Assembly: GCA_900752545.1 (NCBI GenBank)
Contig: CAADVS010000089.1
Span: 1 to 30,836 of the forward strand
Source: an uncultured Collinsella sp.
GTDB taxonomy: Bacteria > Actinomycetota > Coriobacteriia > Coriobacteriales > Coriobacteriaceae
Direction of reading: 5' to 3'
Length of the DNA stretch: 30,836 bases
Shown: one piece after another, positions 15,290 to 23,800 of the stretch
Position numbering within the stretch: position 1 is the first letter of the stretch
Layout: the number at the start of each line of letters is the position of its first letter
Made by a program: the position numbers and the translations under genes
Notes under the pieces: generated by a model
The model's database searches: none
Told to the model about the DNA's origin: nothing
Seen by the model: only the letters and a program-made list of their open reading frames with translations

Positions 15290-18200
15290 CTAGATCACCG
15301 TCACGCGGCCTTGGTTGCCGACGATGGCCTTGGCCTCTGCCAGCAGCGGAATCGAGCGTGCGTTGACCTTGGCCGGCACCTCGGCACGCAGTACGCGCCC
15401 GTCCACCTGCTCGATAAAGATCTCCACGCGGTCGCCGCCCGGGTTGGCGGTAAGCACCGTGGCAAGACGCGCCATATTGCCCTGGCTAAAGCGGCTGTTG
15501 GGCACCATGACCTCAAACACCTTGGGCTTGTTGTTCTCCTCGTTAAGCTCAAGCGGCACGATCTCCTGCGCGATGATCTGGTCGCCGCGGTCCGAACGCT
15601 CGAGCTTGCCCTTAATGCGAACAAACGCATCAGACAGCTGCGCACCGGTCTCGGGATCGACCTCGCCGTACAGGTATCCCTCGGCCTCTTTGTAGGTCTT
15701 GGGGAACACCACGACCGTGGCCTCGCCTTCCATGTCCTCGAGCTGCACAATACCCATGGGGTCGCCGTTTTTGGTCACGCGCTTGGACACGCTCGAAACC
15801 ATGCCGGCCCACCACAGCGCCTTGCCCTCGGGAATCTCCTGGTTGATGGTACCGCCCGTGGGGTTTTGCACCTCGTAGCCGGTATCGATCTGCGAGAACG
15901 AGAAGTCGCGTGCCTTGGCTAGTGCATACTCAAACGGGCGCAGCGGGTGGTCCGAGACATAGATGCCCAGAACCTCCTTCTCCTGGCTCAGCTTAAGGTG
16001 ACGGTCCCACTCCTGGCCGTCCGGATCGGGCACGCTCACCTCAAAGCCCGAGCCCTCAACGTCGCCAAACATATCGAAGAACGACGTCTGGCCACTCGCG
16101 CGATCTTTCTGGCGCTTTACCGCGGCATCGATGATGTTCTCGGGGTTGTTCTTATCCACAAAGTGCATCATCTGACGACGCGGATACCCCGTGGAGTCGA
16201 AAGCACCTGCCTTGATGAGCGATTCGATCACGCGACGGTTAGCCTGGCTCGAGTCCACGCGCTCGACAAAGTCGTGCAGTGTCTTAAACGGGCCGCCCGC
16301 CTCGCGCTCGGCGATAATCGCCTGCGCCACGCCAGTGCCCACGCCGCGGATGCCGGCCAGACCAAAGCGCACGCCCTCCTTGGTAGCCGTGAACTCGGTA
16401 CCCGACTCGTTGACATCTGGCGACAGCACGGGGATGCCATCATGACGGCACGCCGAGACGTAGTGAACGATCTTGTCGGTCTTGCCCGTATAGGACGTCA
16501 GAACGGCCGCCATGTACTCGTGCGGATAGTGCGCCTTGAGCCACGCCGTCTGCATAACCAGGATGGCGTAGCCGGCGGAGTGCGACTTGTTAAAGGCGTA
16601 GGACGCGAACTCGAGAACATCGTCCCAAATCTTCTGGGCGACCTCGCGCGTGTAGTTGTTCTTGATAGCGCCGTTCATCCAGTGGTCGTAGGTGGTCTCG
16701 TCCGAGCCATCCTCCCAGTGGAGCACCGTCGAGGTGAGCAGCTTGATCTTTTTCTTAGCCACGGGCTTACGGATACGCGAGTCCGATTCGCCCTTGGAGA
16801 AGCCGCACATCTCGACGGAGATGAGCATAACCTGCTCCTGGTAGACCATGGTGCCGTAGGTTTCACCCAGGATGTCGTCCAGGCGATCGTCGTAGGAGAC
16901 GGCCGGCTCCTTGCCGTTCATACGGTTGATGTAGGACGAGACCATGCCGGCGCCCAGCGGGCCCGGGCGGTATAGAGCGATCAATGCCACGACGTGCTTG
17001 TACTCGGTGGGTTTCATGTTCTTGATCGTGGCCGTCATGCCGGCGGACTCGACCTGGAAGACGCCGGCGGTGTGGCCGGAACCCATAAGCTTAAAGATCT
17101 CGGGATCGTCAAAGGGAATCTCTTCCTCTTTGATGTCGATGCCGAAGTTCTTTTTGATGTTTGCCTTGGCCTTGGAGATAACCGTCAGCGTGCGCAGGCC
17201 CAGGAAGTCCATCTTGAGCAGGCCCATGTCGGCAACGGTATGGCCCTCGTACTGGGTAATCTCAACGCCGCCCTTGGTATCGAGCTTGGTGGGCACATGC
17301 TCGTTGACGGGGTCGCGGCAGATCAGAACGGCGCACGCGTGCACGCCCTCGCCACGGGTGAGGCCCTCAATCGAGAGCGCCGTGTCGATGATACGGCGGG
17401 CGTCGTCATCCTTTTTATAGGCCTCGGCAAAGTCGGGGTTAAACAGATCCTCTTTGCCGGGTTGCTTTTCGAGCACCTGCTTGAGCTTGACCTTGGGGTC
17501 GCTCGAGACCATCTTGGACAGGCGCTGGCCCATGTAGACCGGGTAGTCCAGCACGCGCGCGGCGTCGTTGATGGCCTGCTTGGCCTTAATGGTCGAGTAG
17601 GTGATGACGTGGGTGACCTTCTCGGGACCGTAGAGCTGGCGAACGTGCTCCACGACCTCGAGGCGCCGCTCATCGTCGAAGTCCATATCGATATCGGGCA
17701 TCTCGGTACGCTGCGGGGACAGGAACCTCTCGAACATCAGGCCGTTCTCGAGCGGGTCGAACGCGGTGATGTTCATGGCGTAAGCGACGATAGCGCCGGC
17801 GGCCGAGCCACGGCCGGGACCGACGCCGATGCCGTTGTCCTTGGCCCATTGCACGTACTCGGCGACGATCAAAAAGTAGGCGGCAAAGCCCTTGTCGCAG
17901 ATGACCTTGTATTCGTACTCAAAGCGCTCTTTGATGTTGACGCCACAGATCTCGCGCGTGGCCCAGTCGTCACCGTAGTGTTGGCGCAGGCCCTTCTCGC
18001 ACTCGCGGCGGAACTGGCTCTCGTGCGTCTCGCCGGGATCGAGCAACGGGAAGCGCGGCAGGATGATGGAGTCCCAGTCCAGCTCAACGTAGCACTTGTC
18101 GGCAATCTCGAGCGTGTTGTCGCAGGCCTCGGGGCAATACGGGAACATCGCCCGCATCTCCTCCTCGGTCTTCATGTAAAACTCCGAGCCGGTCATGCGC

Positions 18201-19093
18201 ATGCGGTTGGGGTCGTCGACCTTGGCGTTCATGCCAATGCACATGATGACGTCCTGCACGGGCGCGTCCTCGCGGCGCAGGTAGTGGAAGTCGTTGGTGG
18301 CGATGACCTTGACGCCCACCTGTTTGGCAATGTCGATGAGCGTGCGGTCCATCTGCTCGTCGGTCAGGCCGTTGTCGGTGGTAATGCCGTGTTCCTGGAT
18401 CTCGATGTAAAAGTCGCCAGGGTCGAAGGTGTCGCGGAAGGTCTCGGCCCACTTGATGGCGCCCTCCATGTCACCGCGGTCGATGTATTTGGGAATGATG
18501 CCCGCGATGCAGGCGCTCGTGCAGATCATGCCCTTGGCATGGCGACGCAGGTTGTCGAGCGTCACGCGCGGCTTGTAGTAAAAGCCCTGCACAGCGGCCT
18601 CGGAGACCGTCTGCATCAGGTTGACGTAGCCCTCCTGGTCCTTGGCCAGAAGGATCATGTGGTAGAGCTCGGGCTTATGGTCGCGGGCGAGCGTCTCGTC
18701 CGGCGTAAAGTAGACCTCGCAGCCAAAGATGGGTTTGATGACCAGGGGCGGCTTGAGCTCGTCGATGTTGCCCTTCTCGTCCCACATGGCCATGTCCTTC
18801 ACATACTGGGCATGCTCGCGCGGGCTTTCCTCGGGATCGGGCTCCACCAGCTCGTCGCGGCGGTCCTTTTCCAAGAAGGCCTTGTCGTGACTCCAGGTTT
18901 TGTACTCGGGCGTGTTGTGGTTAACGGCGTCGCAGGCCAGCGCCAGGTCGGGCACGCCATACATGTAGCCGTGGTCGGTAATGGCGACGGCGGGCATGCC
19001 CAGCTCAACGGCACGGTTGACCATATCCTGGATACGGGTTGCGCCGTCGAGCATGGAGAAAACAGTGTGATTGTGCAGATGGACGAATGCCAT
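15290..19093 (-). CDS. dnaE: DNA polymerase III alpha subunit
   Basis: The 1267-residue replicative polymerase. Domain order: PHP (1-270), polymerase palm with PDIDMDF (Asp467, Asp469), fingers and tau-binding region, helix-hairpin-helix, C-terminal OB fold (ALWWAGMVSSV...GDPMGIVQLED). PHP metal ligands look complete (His5, His7, Asp16, His41, Glu126, His145, Cys195, Asp268, His270). By analogy with actinobacterial DnaE1 the PHP domain may act as the proofreading exonuclease. About 60 extra charged residues (about 56-118) interrupt the PHP domain between MYGVPDLALAC and KPIFGCEVYF. ATG 19093 has GGAG upstream; the frame extends 22 codons further without a site. First gene of a dnaE-SNF2 unit. 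Confidence 0.97.
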   Translation of the reverse strand: MAFVHLHNHTVFSMLDGATRIQDMVNRAVELGMPAVAITDHGYMYGVPDLALACDAVNHNTPEYKTWSHDKAFLEKDRRDELVEPDPEESPREHAQYVKDMAMWDEKGNIDELKPPLVIKPIFGCEVYFTPDETLARDHKPELYHMILLAKDQEGYVNLMQTVSEAAVQGFYYKPRVTLDNLRRHAKGMICTSACIAGIIPKYIDRGDMEGAIKWAETFRDTFDPGDFYIEIQEHGITTDNGLTDEQMDRTLIDIAKQVGVKVIATNDFHYLRREDAPVQDVIMCIGMNAKVDDPNRMRMTGSEFYMKTEEEMRAMFPYCPEACDNTLEIADKCYVELDWDSIILPRFPLLDPGETHESQFRRECEKGLRQHYGDDWATREICGVNIKERFEYEYKVICDKGFAAYFLIVAEYVQWAKDNGIGVGPGRGSAAGAIVAYAMNITAFDPLENGLMFERFLSPQRTEMPDIDMDFDDERRLEVVEHVRQLYGPEKVTHVITYSTIKAKQAINDAARVLDYPVYMGQRLSKMVSSDPKVKLKQVLEKQPGKEDLFNPDFAEAYKKDDDARRIIDTALSIEGLTRGEGVHACAVLICRDPVNEHVPTKLDTKGGVEITQYEGHTVADMGLLKMDFLGLRTLTVISKAKANIKKNFGIDIKEEEIPFDDPEIFKLMGSGHTAGVFQVESAGMTATIKNMKPTEYKHVVALIALYRPGPLGAGMVSSYINRMNGKEPAVSYDDRLDDILGETYGTMVYQEQVMLISVEMCGFSKGESDSRIRKPVAKKKIKLLTSTVLHWEDGSDETTYDHWMNGAIKNNYTREVAQKIWDDVLEFASYAFNKSHSAGYAILVMQTAWLKAHYPHEYMAAVLTSYTGKTDKIVHYVSACRHDGIPVLSPDVNESGTEFTATKEGVRFGLAGIRGVGTGVAQAIIAEREAGGPFKTLHDFVERVDSSQANRRVIESLIKAGAFDSTGYPRRQMMHFVDKNNPENIIDAAVKRQKDRASGQTSFFDMFGDVEGSGFEVSVPDPDGQEWDRHLKLSQEKEVLGIYVSDHPLRPFEYALAKARDFSFSQIDTGYEVQNPTGGTINQEIPEGKALWWAGMVSSVSKRVTKNGDPMGIVQLEDMEGEATVVVFPKTYKEAEGYLYGEVDPETGAQLSDAFVRIKGKLERSDRGDQIIAQEIVPLELNEENNKPKVFEVMVPNSRFSQGNMARLATVLTANPGGDRVEIFIEQVDGRVLRAEVPAKVNARSIPLLAEAKAIVGNQGRVTVI

Positions 19094-19524
19094 GTAATGA
19101 GCTCCGATGCGGGTTCGTGATCTTAGGGTTACGATTCTACCGCACAGCGCGGACGGCACCCGAACCTAGCCAAACCCACATGGACAGTCTTTTTGGGGCC
19201 TTCAAAAAGGGGAATGAGGGCATCCAGATATATCGAGTATTACTGGAACCCCGGCGATGCGCGGAATGATTTGTTAAACAGGGCTTGATAAAGCGCTATT
19301 TCCGTGACAGACATTCCTTTCTCCGCAAGGAAAAGTAGAAACACTCCCCGATTTAAAACAAATCCCGCGAGAACGAAAAGGCGGAATAGATGTGCAGCTG
19401 CGTAGTGGCATTCTTATTCATTTGGCGCTTCCATCAACTAATTATGTCGGGCCGCTCGCTACTGACTCGAAGCCTGAAGTGTTCACAGTTGATGTGAAGA
19501 GCGGTAAAGCTTTTGCACAGGGTA
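19094..19524. other. Intergenic region upstream of dnaE
   Basis: An AT-richer stretch than its surroundings. For dnaE a -10-like TAGAAT (minus, 19139-19134) is visible, without a good -35. CTTTTTG (19189-19195) and CAAAAAG (19203-19209) form an inverted repeat. A 24-codon ORF on the plus strand (19214-19288, MRASRYIEYYWNPGD...) has AAAAGGGG just before its ATG. The frame ending at 19580 is open from 19308. Gene debris or a small foreign insertion would explain this mix; I cannot name a source. Confidence 0.4.
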
Positions 19525-19580
19525 TCAATGGAATACATCCGAAGCGTTTTCGGCAGTATCATCGGCGAAGGCGGGATTAG
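19392..19580 (+). CDS. Possible small ORF of unknown function
   Basis: A 62-residue frame from GTG 19392 (AAGGCGG 7 nt upstream), beginning MQLRSGILIHLALPSTNYVG and containing PEVFTVDVKSGKAFAQGING. Its codons are richer in A/T at the third position than those of the neighbouring genes. The same frame is open back to 19308 with no other start codon, suggesting a truncated gene. Its 3' end overlaps the convergent DUF3284 gene by 56 bp. No family recognised. It may be a remnant rather than a working gene. Confidence 0.25.
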   Translation: MQLRSGILIHLALPSTNYVGPLATDSKPEVFTVDVKSGKAFAQGINGIHPKRFRQYHRRRRD

Positions 19581-20034
19581 CCTTTACGCGGCGCTCACCC
19601 TCGATGTATTTGACGATTTGATCAATCGTCTGGTTGGCGTGGCTCTTGAGCTTGCGCTCATAGAAGAAGAGGCCGAGCTTGCCGCGCGCGCCAGACGTGT
19701 TGCCACCCACACCCTGAAAATCCTCGGTATAGGTGAGCTCGCAGGCATCATCGCCTGCAGGTGCAGCCTCATAGCGCATGGTATTGATGCCCGCCGCATA
19801 CTGAAAACGGACCTCATAGAGGCACGGGTAGTCAAAGTGCTTGATCTTAACCTTGATCGCCGTGCCCTTGGCCTTGCCTTTTGCGGACTGGGCGCGCTTC
19901 TCGTACTTATAGCCGTTGAGCTTGTTGCGGCTGGGACGCTTGCCCGTGGCGTTCTCGATATCCTGCATGATGAACCCCGCCAGAGCGTCAAAAAGCTCCT
20001 CCGGCGTCACCTTAAGCATTTTGGTGAGCTGCAT
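19525..20034 (-). CDS. DUF3284 domain protein
   Basis: A 169-residue soluble protein matching in style the DUF3284 family of Gram-positive bacteria (MQLTKMLKVTPEELFDAL at the N-terminus; NKLNGYKYEKRAQSAKGKAKGTAIKVKIKHFDYP; YELTYTEDFQG-like centre). The family looks like a small helix-grip/SRPBCC-type fold, but no biochemical function is established. There is no signal peptide or membrane segment. AAGGAG 5 nt before ATG 20034 supports the start. It lies between addA and dnaE on the same strand, separated from addA by a long hairpin (20098-20156), so it is probably transcribed on its own. Confidence 0.82.
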   Translation of the reverse strand: MQLTKMLKVTPEELFDALAGFIMQDIENATGKRPSRNKLNGYKYEKRAQSAKGKAKGTAIKVKIKHFDYPCLYEVRFQYAAGINTMRYEAAPAGDDACELTYTEDFQGVGGNTSGARGKLGLFFYERKLKSHANQTIDQIVKYIEGERRVKANPAFADDTAENASDVFH

Positions 20035-20097
20035 GATGGCTCCTTATTCGTTTGAACCGTTCGAGTCATTGTACCGCCCCAGGCTCTCCGATGCGTT

Positions 20098-20156
20098 GCG
20101 GTGAAATGCGGACTGTTTGGCGGCTTTTTTGGCCAAAACAGTCCGTATTCCACCGC
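20098..20156. repeat. Long imperfect intergenic hairpin
   Basis: The arm at 20098-20121 (GCGGTG...TTTGGC) is complementary to 20132-20156 (GCCAAAACAGTCCG...CACCGC) over about 24 bp with two mismatches and one bulge, around a 10-nt loop holding six T (20125-20130). It fills most of the gap between the addA stop and the DUF3284 start. The run of T is in the loop and not after the stem, so it is not an ordinary terminator. Its size and regularity suggest a mobile palindromic intergenic element. Confidence 0.75.
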
Positions 20157-20170
20157 AAGTTATCTGAGGG

Positions 20171-23100
20171 CTAGAGATTGTAGGTGACTACTTGAGGTTC
20201 GGCGGGTTCGACGAAGATGGTTGGATCCGGCTGCTCCACGCGGACGAACTTGACGGTCACCGTCTCAAAGCCCGCCTTATGCAGAACATCAGCGTAGACG
20301 CGCGCCTGCGGGGCGTGCTTCTCGAGCAGCTGGTCCGGCGTCTCATCCGGCGTGCCGCCCGTCTTGTAGTCGATGACCAGCGCGCGCGACGGATCGGCCG
20401 GGTCGGTCGCTAGCGCATCGATGGCGCCTTCGGCATATGCACCGTAGCGGGCGATGTCCTCGTCCTCGCAGCCCAGCGAGAAGAACGGCACCTCGGCACG
20501 GATGCACGGCCACGCGAGCAGCTCGGCACGAACCGACGACTTGAGCCAGCGATCCAGAGCGACATCGAAGCGCTCGCGCTGTTCCGGCGTCAGGCGCCAC
20601 AGACGCGCCAGCGCATCGGCGCGCGCAGCGGGCAACGCGTCGGCACCCATCTCGATGAGCCACTGGCAGGCGGCGTGGAACGCCGAGCCCAGCGCCATGG
20701 GATTGCCGGTGGGCTCGACAGCGGCCACGTCTGCATCCGTCATCTCGGAACCATCCGACTCCGCATCATCGCCGGCCTCGTCCATGGGCACGTGCGCCTC
20801 GGCGGCACGATCTTCCGTCTCGGCATGGAGCGCCGCGGCGATTGATGAGTAGCTATACGAGTCACGCACCGGAAACGGACAGATGCCCATGCGCACGCCC
20901 ACTGCCTGGGGATACACAAGCTCAAACGAATCGGGCTTGGGGTCGGCAGGACCGGGCGCAGTTGAGTGCGCAGCATTATCGGCGACATCGACATCGCCGC
21001 GAACAAGCCTGCCCTCGGAATCCAGCGAAGCGTTAGCCTCAAACGCCTGCTCACCAAACGTAAAGTCCACCAGCGAGATGAGCTCGTAATCGCCCGGCTT
21101 GGAGTTGTCGAACACCAAACGGTCGCTATCGAGCTGCGGCATGTCCAGACTGTCGGTCGGCAGGATGCGGCGCAGCACGTCGTAGGTCAGATCCGTCTCG
21201 ACATCGAAGGTCGGCGCCGTCACCTTGCCGCGGCTCACGCCGGCATCCATTGCCAAGATCACCAGCTCGCGCGCACGCGTCATGGCAACGTAGAGCAAGC
21301 GGGCCCGCTCCTCGAGCGAAAGCTGCAGGTCGTCGTTGCGCAGGCGAGCAAATGCCTCGGCGGGAGAGCCCGTCGCGCACACGTCCTCCATGAGCTCCGG
21401 CGGCAGCCACAGCGACGTACCCTTGCCCTTAAACGCGTGTTCAAACTGCTTTTTGACGTCATCGCCCTTCACGAAGGTTCCGTCGGCAAGCTTAACGCCA
21501 TCGAAGCGCGCCGGCAGCGCCACGACTTGCGCTCCGCCCTCGACGCGACCCATCTGTGCCGCACCGGACGATTTGCGCACGCCAAAACACTCGGCAACCG
21601 CCACGACCGGATACTCCAGGCCCTTGGACGCATGCACGGTCATGATGCGCACCGCGCCGTCGCCCTCCTCGTTGAGGGCGCCCGGGGCCTCCTTGCCCGC
21701 CAAGAAGCGGTCGAAGGCGAGCGCGATGGAGCGCGGAGAATTGCCGAGCTCGGCCTCTGCCTCGGCCACGGCGTCGAGCGCCTTGAGCACGTTGGCGGCA
21801 ATGGCCTTGCCCTCGGGGCCGCGCTGCGCCAGACGCACGAACCAGCCGGAGGCGTTGACCACGTCGCGCGCGATGGCAGCGAACGAATCACGCCCCACGC
21901 GACGCAGTGCGTAGCGCAGCACCTCGCGGGCGCGCGTTACGAGCGGCAAGCCCTGCAAGCCCGGCACATCGGAATCGCTCATGATGCCCGCATCGATGTT
22001 GCGACGCGACGTCTCGCCCGTCTGCTCGTCGAGCTTGGTCGCCAGCGCCAGGAACTCCTGGGCGCCGAGTGCAAACATCGGCGAGGCCAGCAGTGGCATA
22101 AGACCCTGCGCCGTATCGGCCGGATTGGCGAGCGCGCACACCAGGGCGCGCACCGTCTGCACCTCGGCGGCTTGGGCAAAGACCGAGCCGCCTGCGATCA
22201 CGCAGTCGAGCCCTTGGTCACGGAAAGCTTGCGCATAGACATCGGCGTTGGTCATGCGACCCAGCAGCAGCACCATGCCGCCCTGGGGCTGGCCGGCATC
22301 GGCAAGCGCATGGAATCGCTCGGCGATCGCACGGGCCTTGGCCTGCGTGCGCTCCTGCATACTGCCGCCGGCAACGAACAGCGCCTGGCGGCGCGAAGCC
22401 TTTGCCTTGAGCATGTCCTTGCGTTTGTCGCTCGGTTCAAGATCCAAGAACCCCTGCATCAAACCACCGGTGTCGCCGTCAAAGACGCGCGCCACATAGC
22501 GCAGCACCTCGTCGTGGCTGCGGAAGTTGCGCACGAGTTTGACGAGCTCGCCGGCGGGAGCATCGGACGTGGTGACCGTCTCGGACGCCGTCGTCGAACC
22601 CACCTTGCGCTCCTGGCGGCGAAACACCTCGACCTCGGCACCACGGAAGCGATAGATCGACTGCTGCGCATCGCCCACCGTGCACAGCGCGCGCTCGCCC
22701 GCACCCGTCAAATAGCGAATCAGATCGACCTGCATCTGGTCGGTATCTTGGAACTCGTCGATCATGACCATCTTAAAGCGGCCCTCATAGGCAGCTCGAA
22801 TAGCCGGGTAGTCGCGCAGCGCCTCGTACGCCATGCGCAGCAGGTCATTGTTATCGAGCGCGGACTGGTCGGCCTTGAGCGCACGGTACTCCGCCTCTAC
22901 GGCACGGGCAAGCCCCACCAGCGCATCGAGCGCCGGGCCGCCGCAGGCAAGCACGATATTGATAAACGCATCGGCGGCCTCGGCCTTGAGTAGCTCCACC
23001 TGCTCCTTAGGAAACGCCTTGCTCGCTCGAGGCATACTGCACGACATCATGAGTCGCGCCGCATCCCCCATGGTTTTGCCGCTCGCCTCAAACGCGTCGA

Positions 23101-23797
23101 TGGCGTCGAGTGCCACCTGCGCTTTCTCGGTCGTGGCCTTGCTTGCGCCCAGCGCCGCACGATAGGCATCGGCAAGCGCCGAGGTGTCGGCCTGGCCGCG
23201 CGCCACGCACACATCGTCCATGCCGCCCGGAAGCTGGCTCGATAGCTCCAGCAAGTCGCGCACCAGGCCTTTGATGGTGGTACCGGCGCCAAACGTCCCG
23301 CCCTCGCCCGCCATGGGATACCAGGCGTAGAGGGCCTTAAGCGAAGTGGCGAGCTCGGGCGCGGCATCGGGCGCCGTCGCGCGCCCCAGCACATGCTCGA
23401 CAGCCTGATCCATAAGCTCATCGGTATCGGTAAGCACCGTGAACTCGGGGTCGATGCCCAGCTCCAGCGCATGCGCGCGCAGGATACGCGAGCACATGCC
23501 GTGAATGGTCGAGATCCAAGCGTCGTCGACGGTCAGGGCCTCCTCGTCCATACCCTCTTCGATAAGCGCACGGCGCACGCGGTCGCGAATCTCGGCCGCG
23601 GCGTCTTTGGTAAAGGTAATGGCGAGCACCTGGTCCAGATGCTCGACAAACGGACCGGATTCGGGCGAGAGCGCATAGACGATGCGGCGCGTGAGGGTAA
23701 AGGTCTTGCCCGAGCCGGCACCTGCCGAGACAAACAGCGGGCGGTCGAGCGTTTTGACGACTTGCAGCTGTTGCGGCATCAAGGTCGAAAGATCCAT
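20171..23797 (-). CDS. addA: AddA-type helicase-nuclease
   Basis: A 1208-residue UvrD-superfamily helicase with a C-terminal nuclease, the AddA/RexA-like subunit that unwinds and trims double-strand DNA ends for recombination. Walker A GAGSGKT (26-32), ITFTKDAAAEIRDR (motif Ia), MVMIDEFQDTD (Walker B), VGDAQQSIYRFRGA, and RIMTVHASKGLEYPVVAVAE. The RecB-type nuclease near the C-terminus has AFHAACQWL, EGAIDAL and VIDYKTGG (Asp1143, Lys1145). No iron-sulfur cysteines are expected in this subunit. The start codon (23797) lies 3 bp after the addB stop; GGAGGG inside the end of addB serves as ribosome site, so the two are coupled. Confidence 0.92.
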   Translation of the reverse strand: MDLSTLMPQQLQVVKTLDRPLFVSAGAGSGKTFTLTRRIVYALSPESGPFVEHLDQVLAITFTKDAAAEIRDRVRRALIEEGMDEEALTVDDAWISTIHGMCSRILRAHALELGIDPEFTVLTDTDELMDQAVEHVLGRATAPDAAPELATSLKALYAWYPMAGEGGTFGAGTTIKGLVRDLLELSSQLPGGMDDVCVARGQADTSALADAYRAALGASKATTEKAQVALDAIDAFEASGKTMGDAARLMMSCSMPRASKAFPKEQVELLKAEAADAFINIVLACGGPALDALVGLARAVEAEYRALKADQSALDNNDLLRMAYEALRDYPAIRAAYEGRFKMVMIDEFQDTDQMQVDLIRYLTGAGERALCTVGDAQQSIYRFRGAEVEVFRRQERKVGSTTASETVTTSDAPAGELVKLVRNFRSHDEVLRYVARVFDGDTGGLMQGFLDLEPSDKRKDMLKAKASRRQALFVAGGSMQERTQAKARAIAERFHALADAGQPQGGMVLLLGRMTNADVYAQAFRDQGLDCVIAGGSVFAQAAEVQTVRALVCALANPADTAQGLMPLLASPMFALGAQEFLALATKLDEQTGETSRRNIDAGIMSDSDVPGLQGLPLVTRAREVLRYALRRVGRDSFAAIARDVVNASGWFVRLAQRGPEGKAIAANVLKALDAVAEAEAELGNSPRSIALAFDRFLAGKEAPGALNEEGDGAVRIMTVHASKGLEYPVVAVAECFGVRKSSGAAQMGRVEGGAQVVALPARFDGVKLADGTFVKGDDVKKQFEHAFKGKGTSLWLPPELMEDVCATGSPAEAFARLRNDDLQLSLEERARLLYVAMTRARELVILAMDAGVSRGKVTAPTFDVETDLTYDVLRRILPTDSLDMPQLDSDRLVFDNSKPGDYELISLVDFTFGEQAFEANASLDSEGRLVRGDVDVADNAAHSTAPGPADPKPDSFELVYPQAVGVRMGICPFPVRDSYSYSSIAAALHAETEDRAAEAHVPMDEAGDDAESDGSEMTDADVAAVEPTGNPMALGSAFHAACQWLIEMGADALPAARADALARLWRLTPEQRERFDVALDRWLKSSVRAELLAWPCIRAEVPFFSLGCEDEDIARYGAYAEGAIDALATDPADPSRALVIDYKTGGTPDETPDQLLEKHAPQARVYADVLHKAGFETVTVKFVRVEQPDPTIFVEPAEPQVVTYNL

Positions 23798-23800
23798 GGT

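Noticed and set aside
16994..19120. A 708-codon open frame on the plus strand opposite dnaE
   Set aside because: It is the antisense of a certain dnaE gene. High GC and codon bias remove stop codons from the opposite frame; the product is His/Val/Gly/Leu-rich with no domain.
20050..20064. TTTGAACCGTTCGAG as an SOS box before the DUF3284 gene
   Set aside because: GAAC and GTTC are separated by one base only; LexA boxes of this type need four.
20966..22993. A 675-codon open frame opposite addA
   Set aside because: Antisense shadow of addA; no ribosome site or domain.
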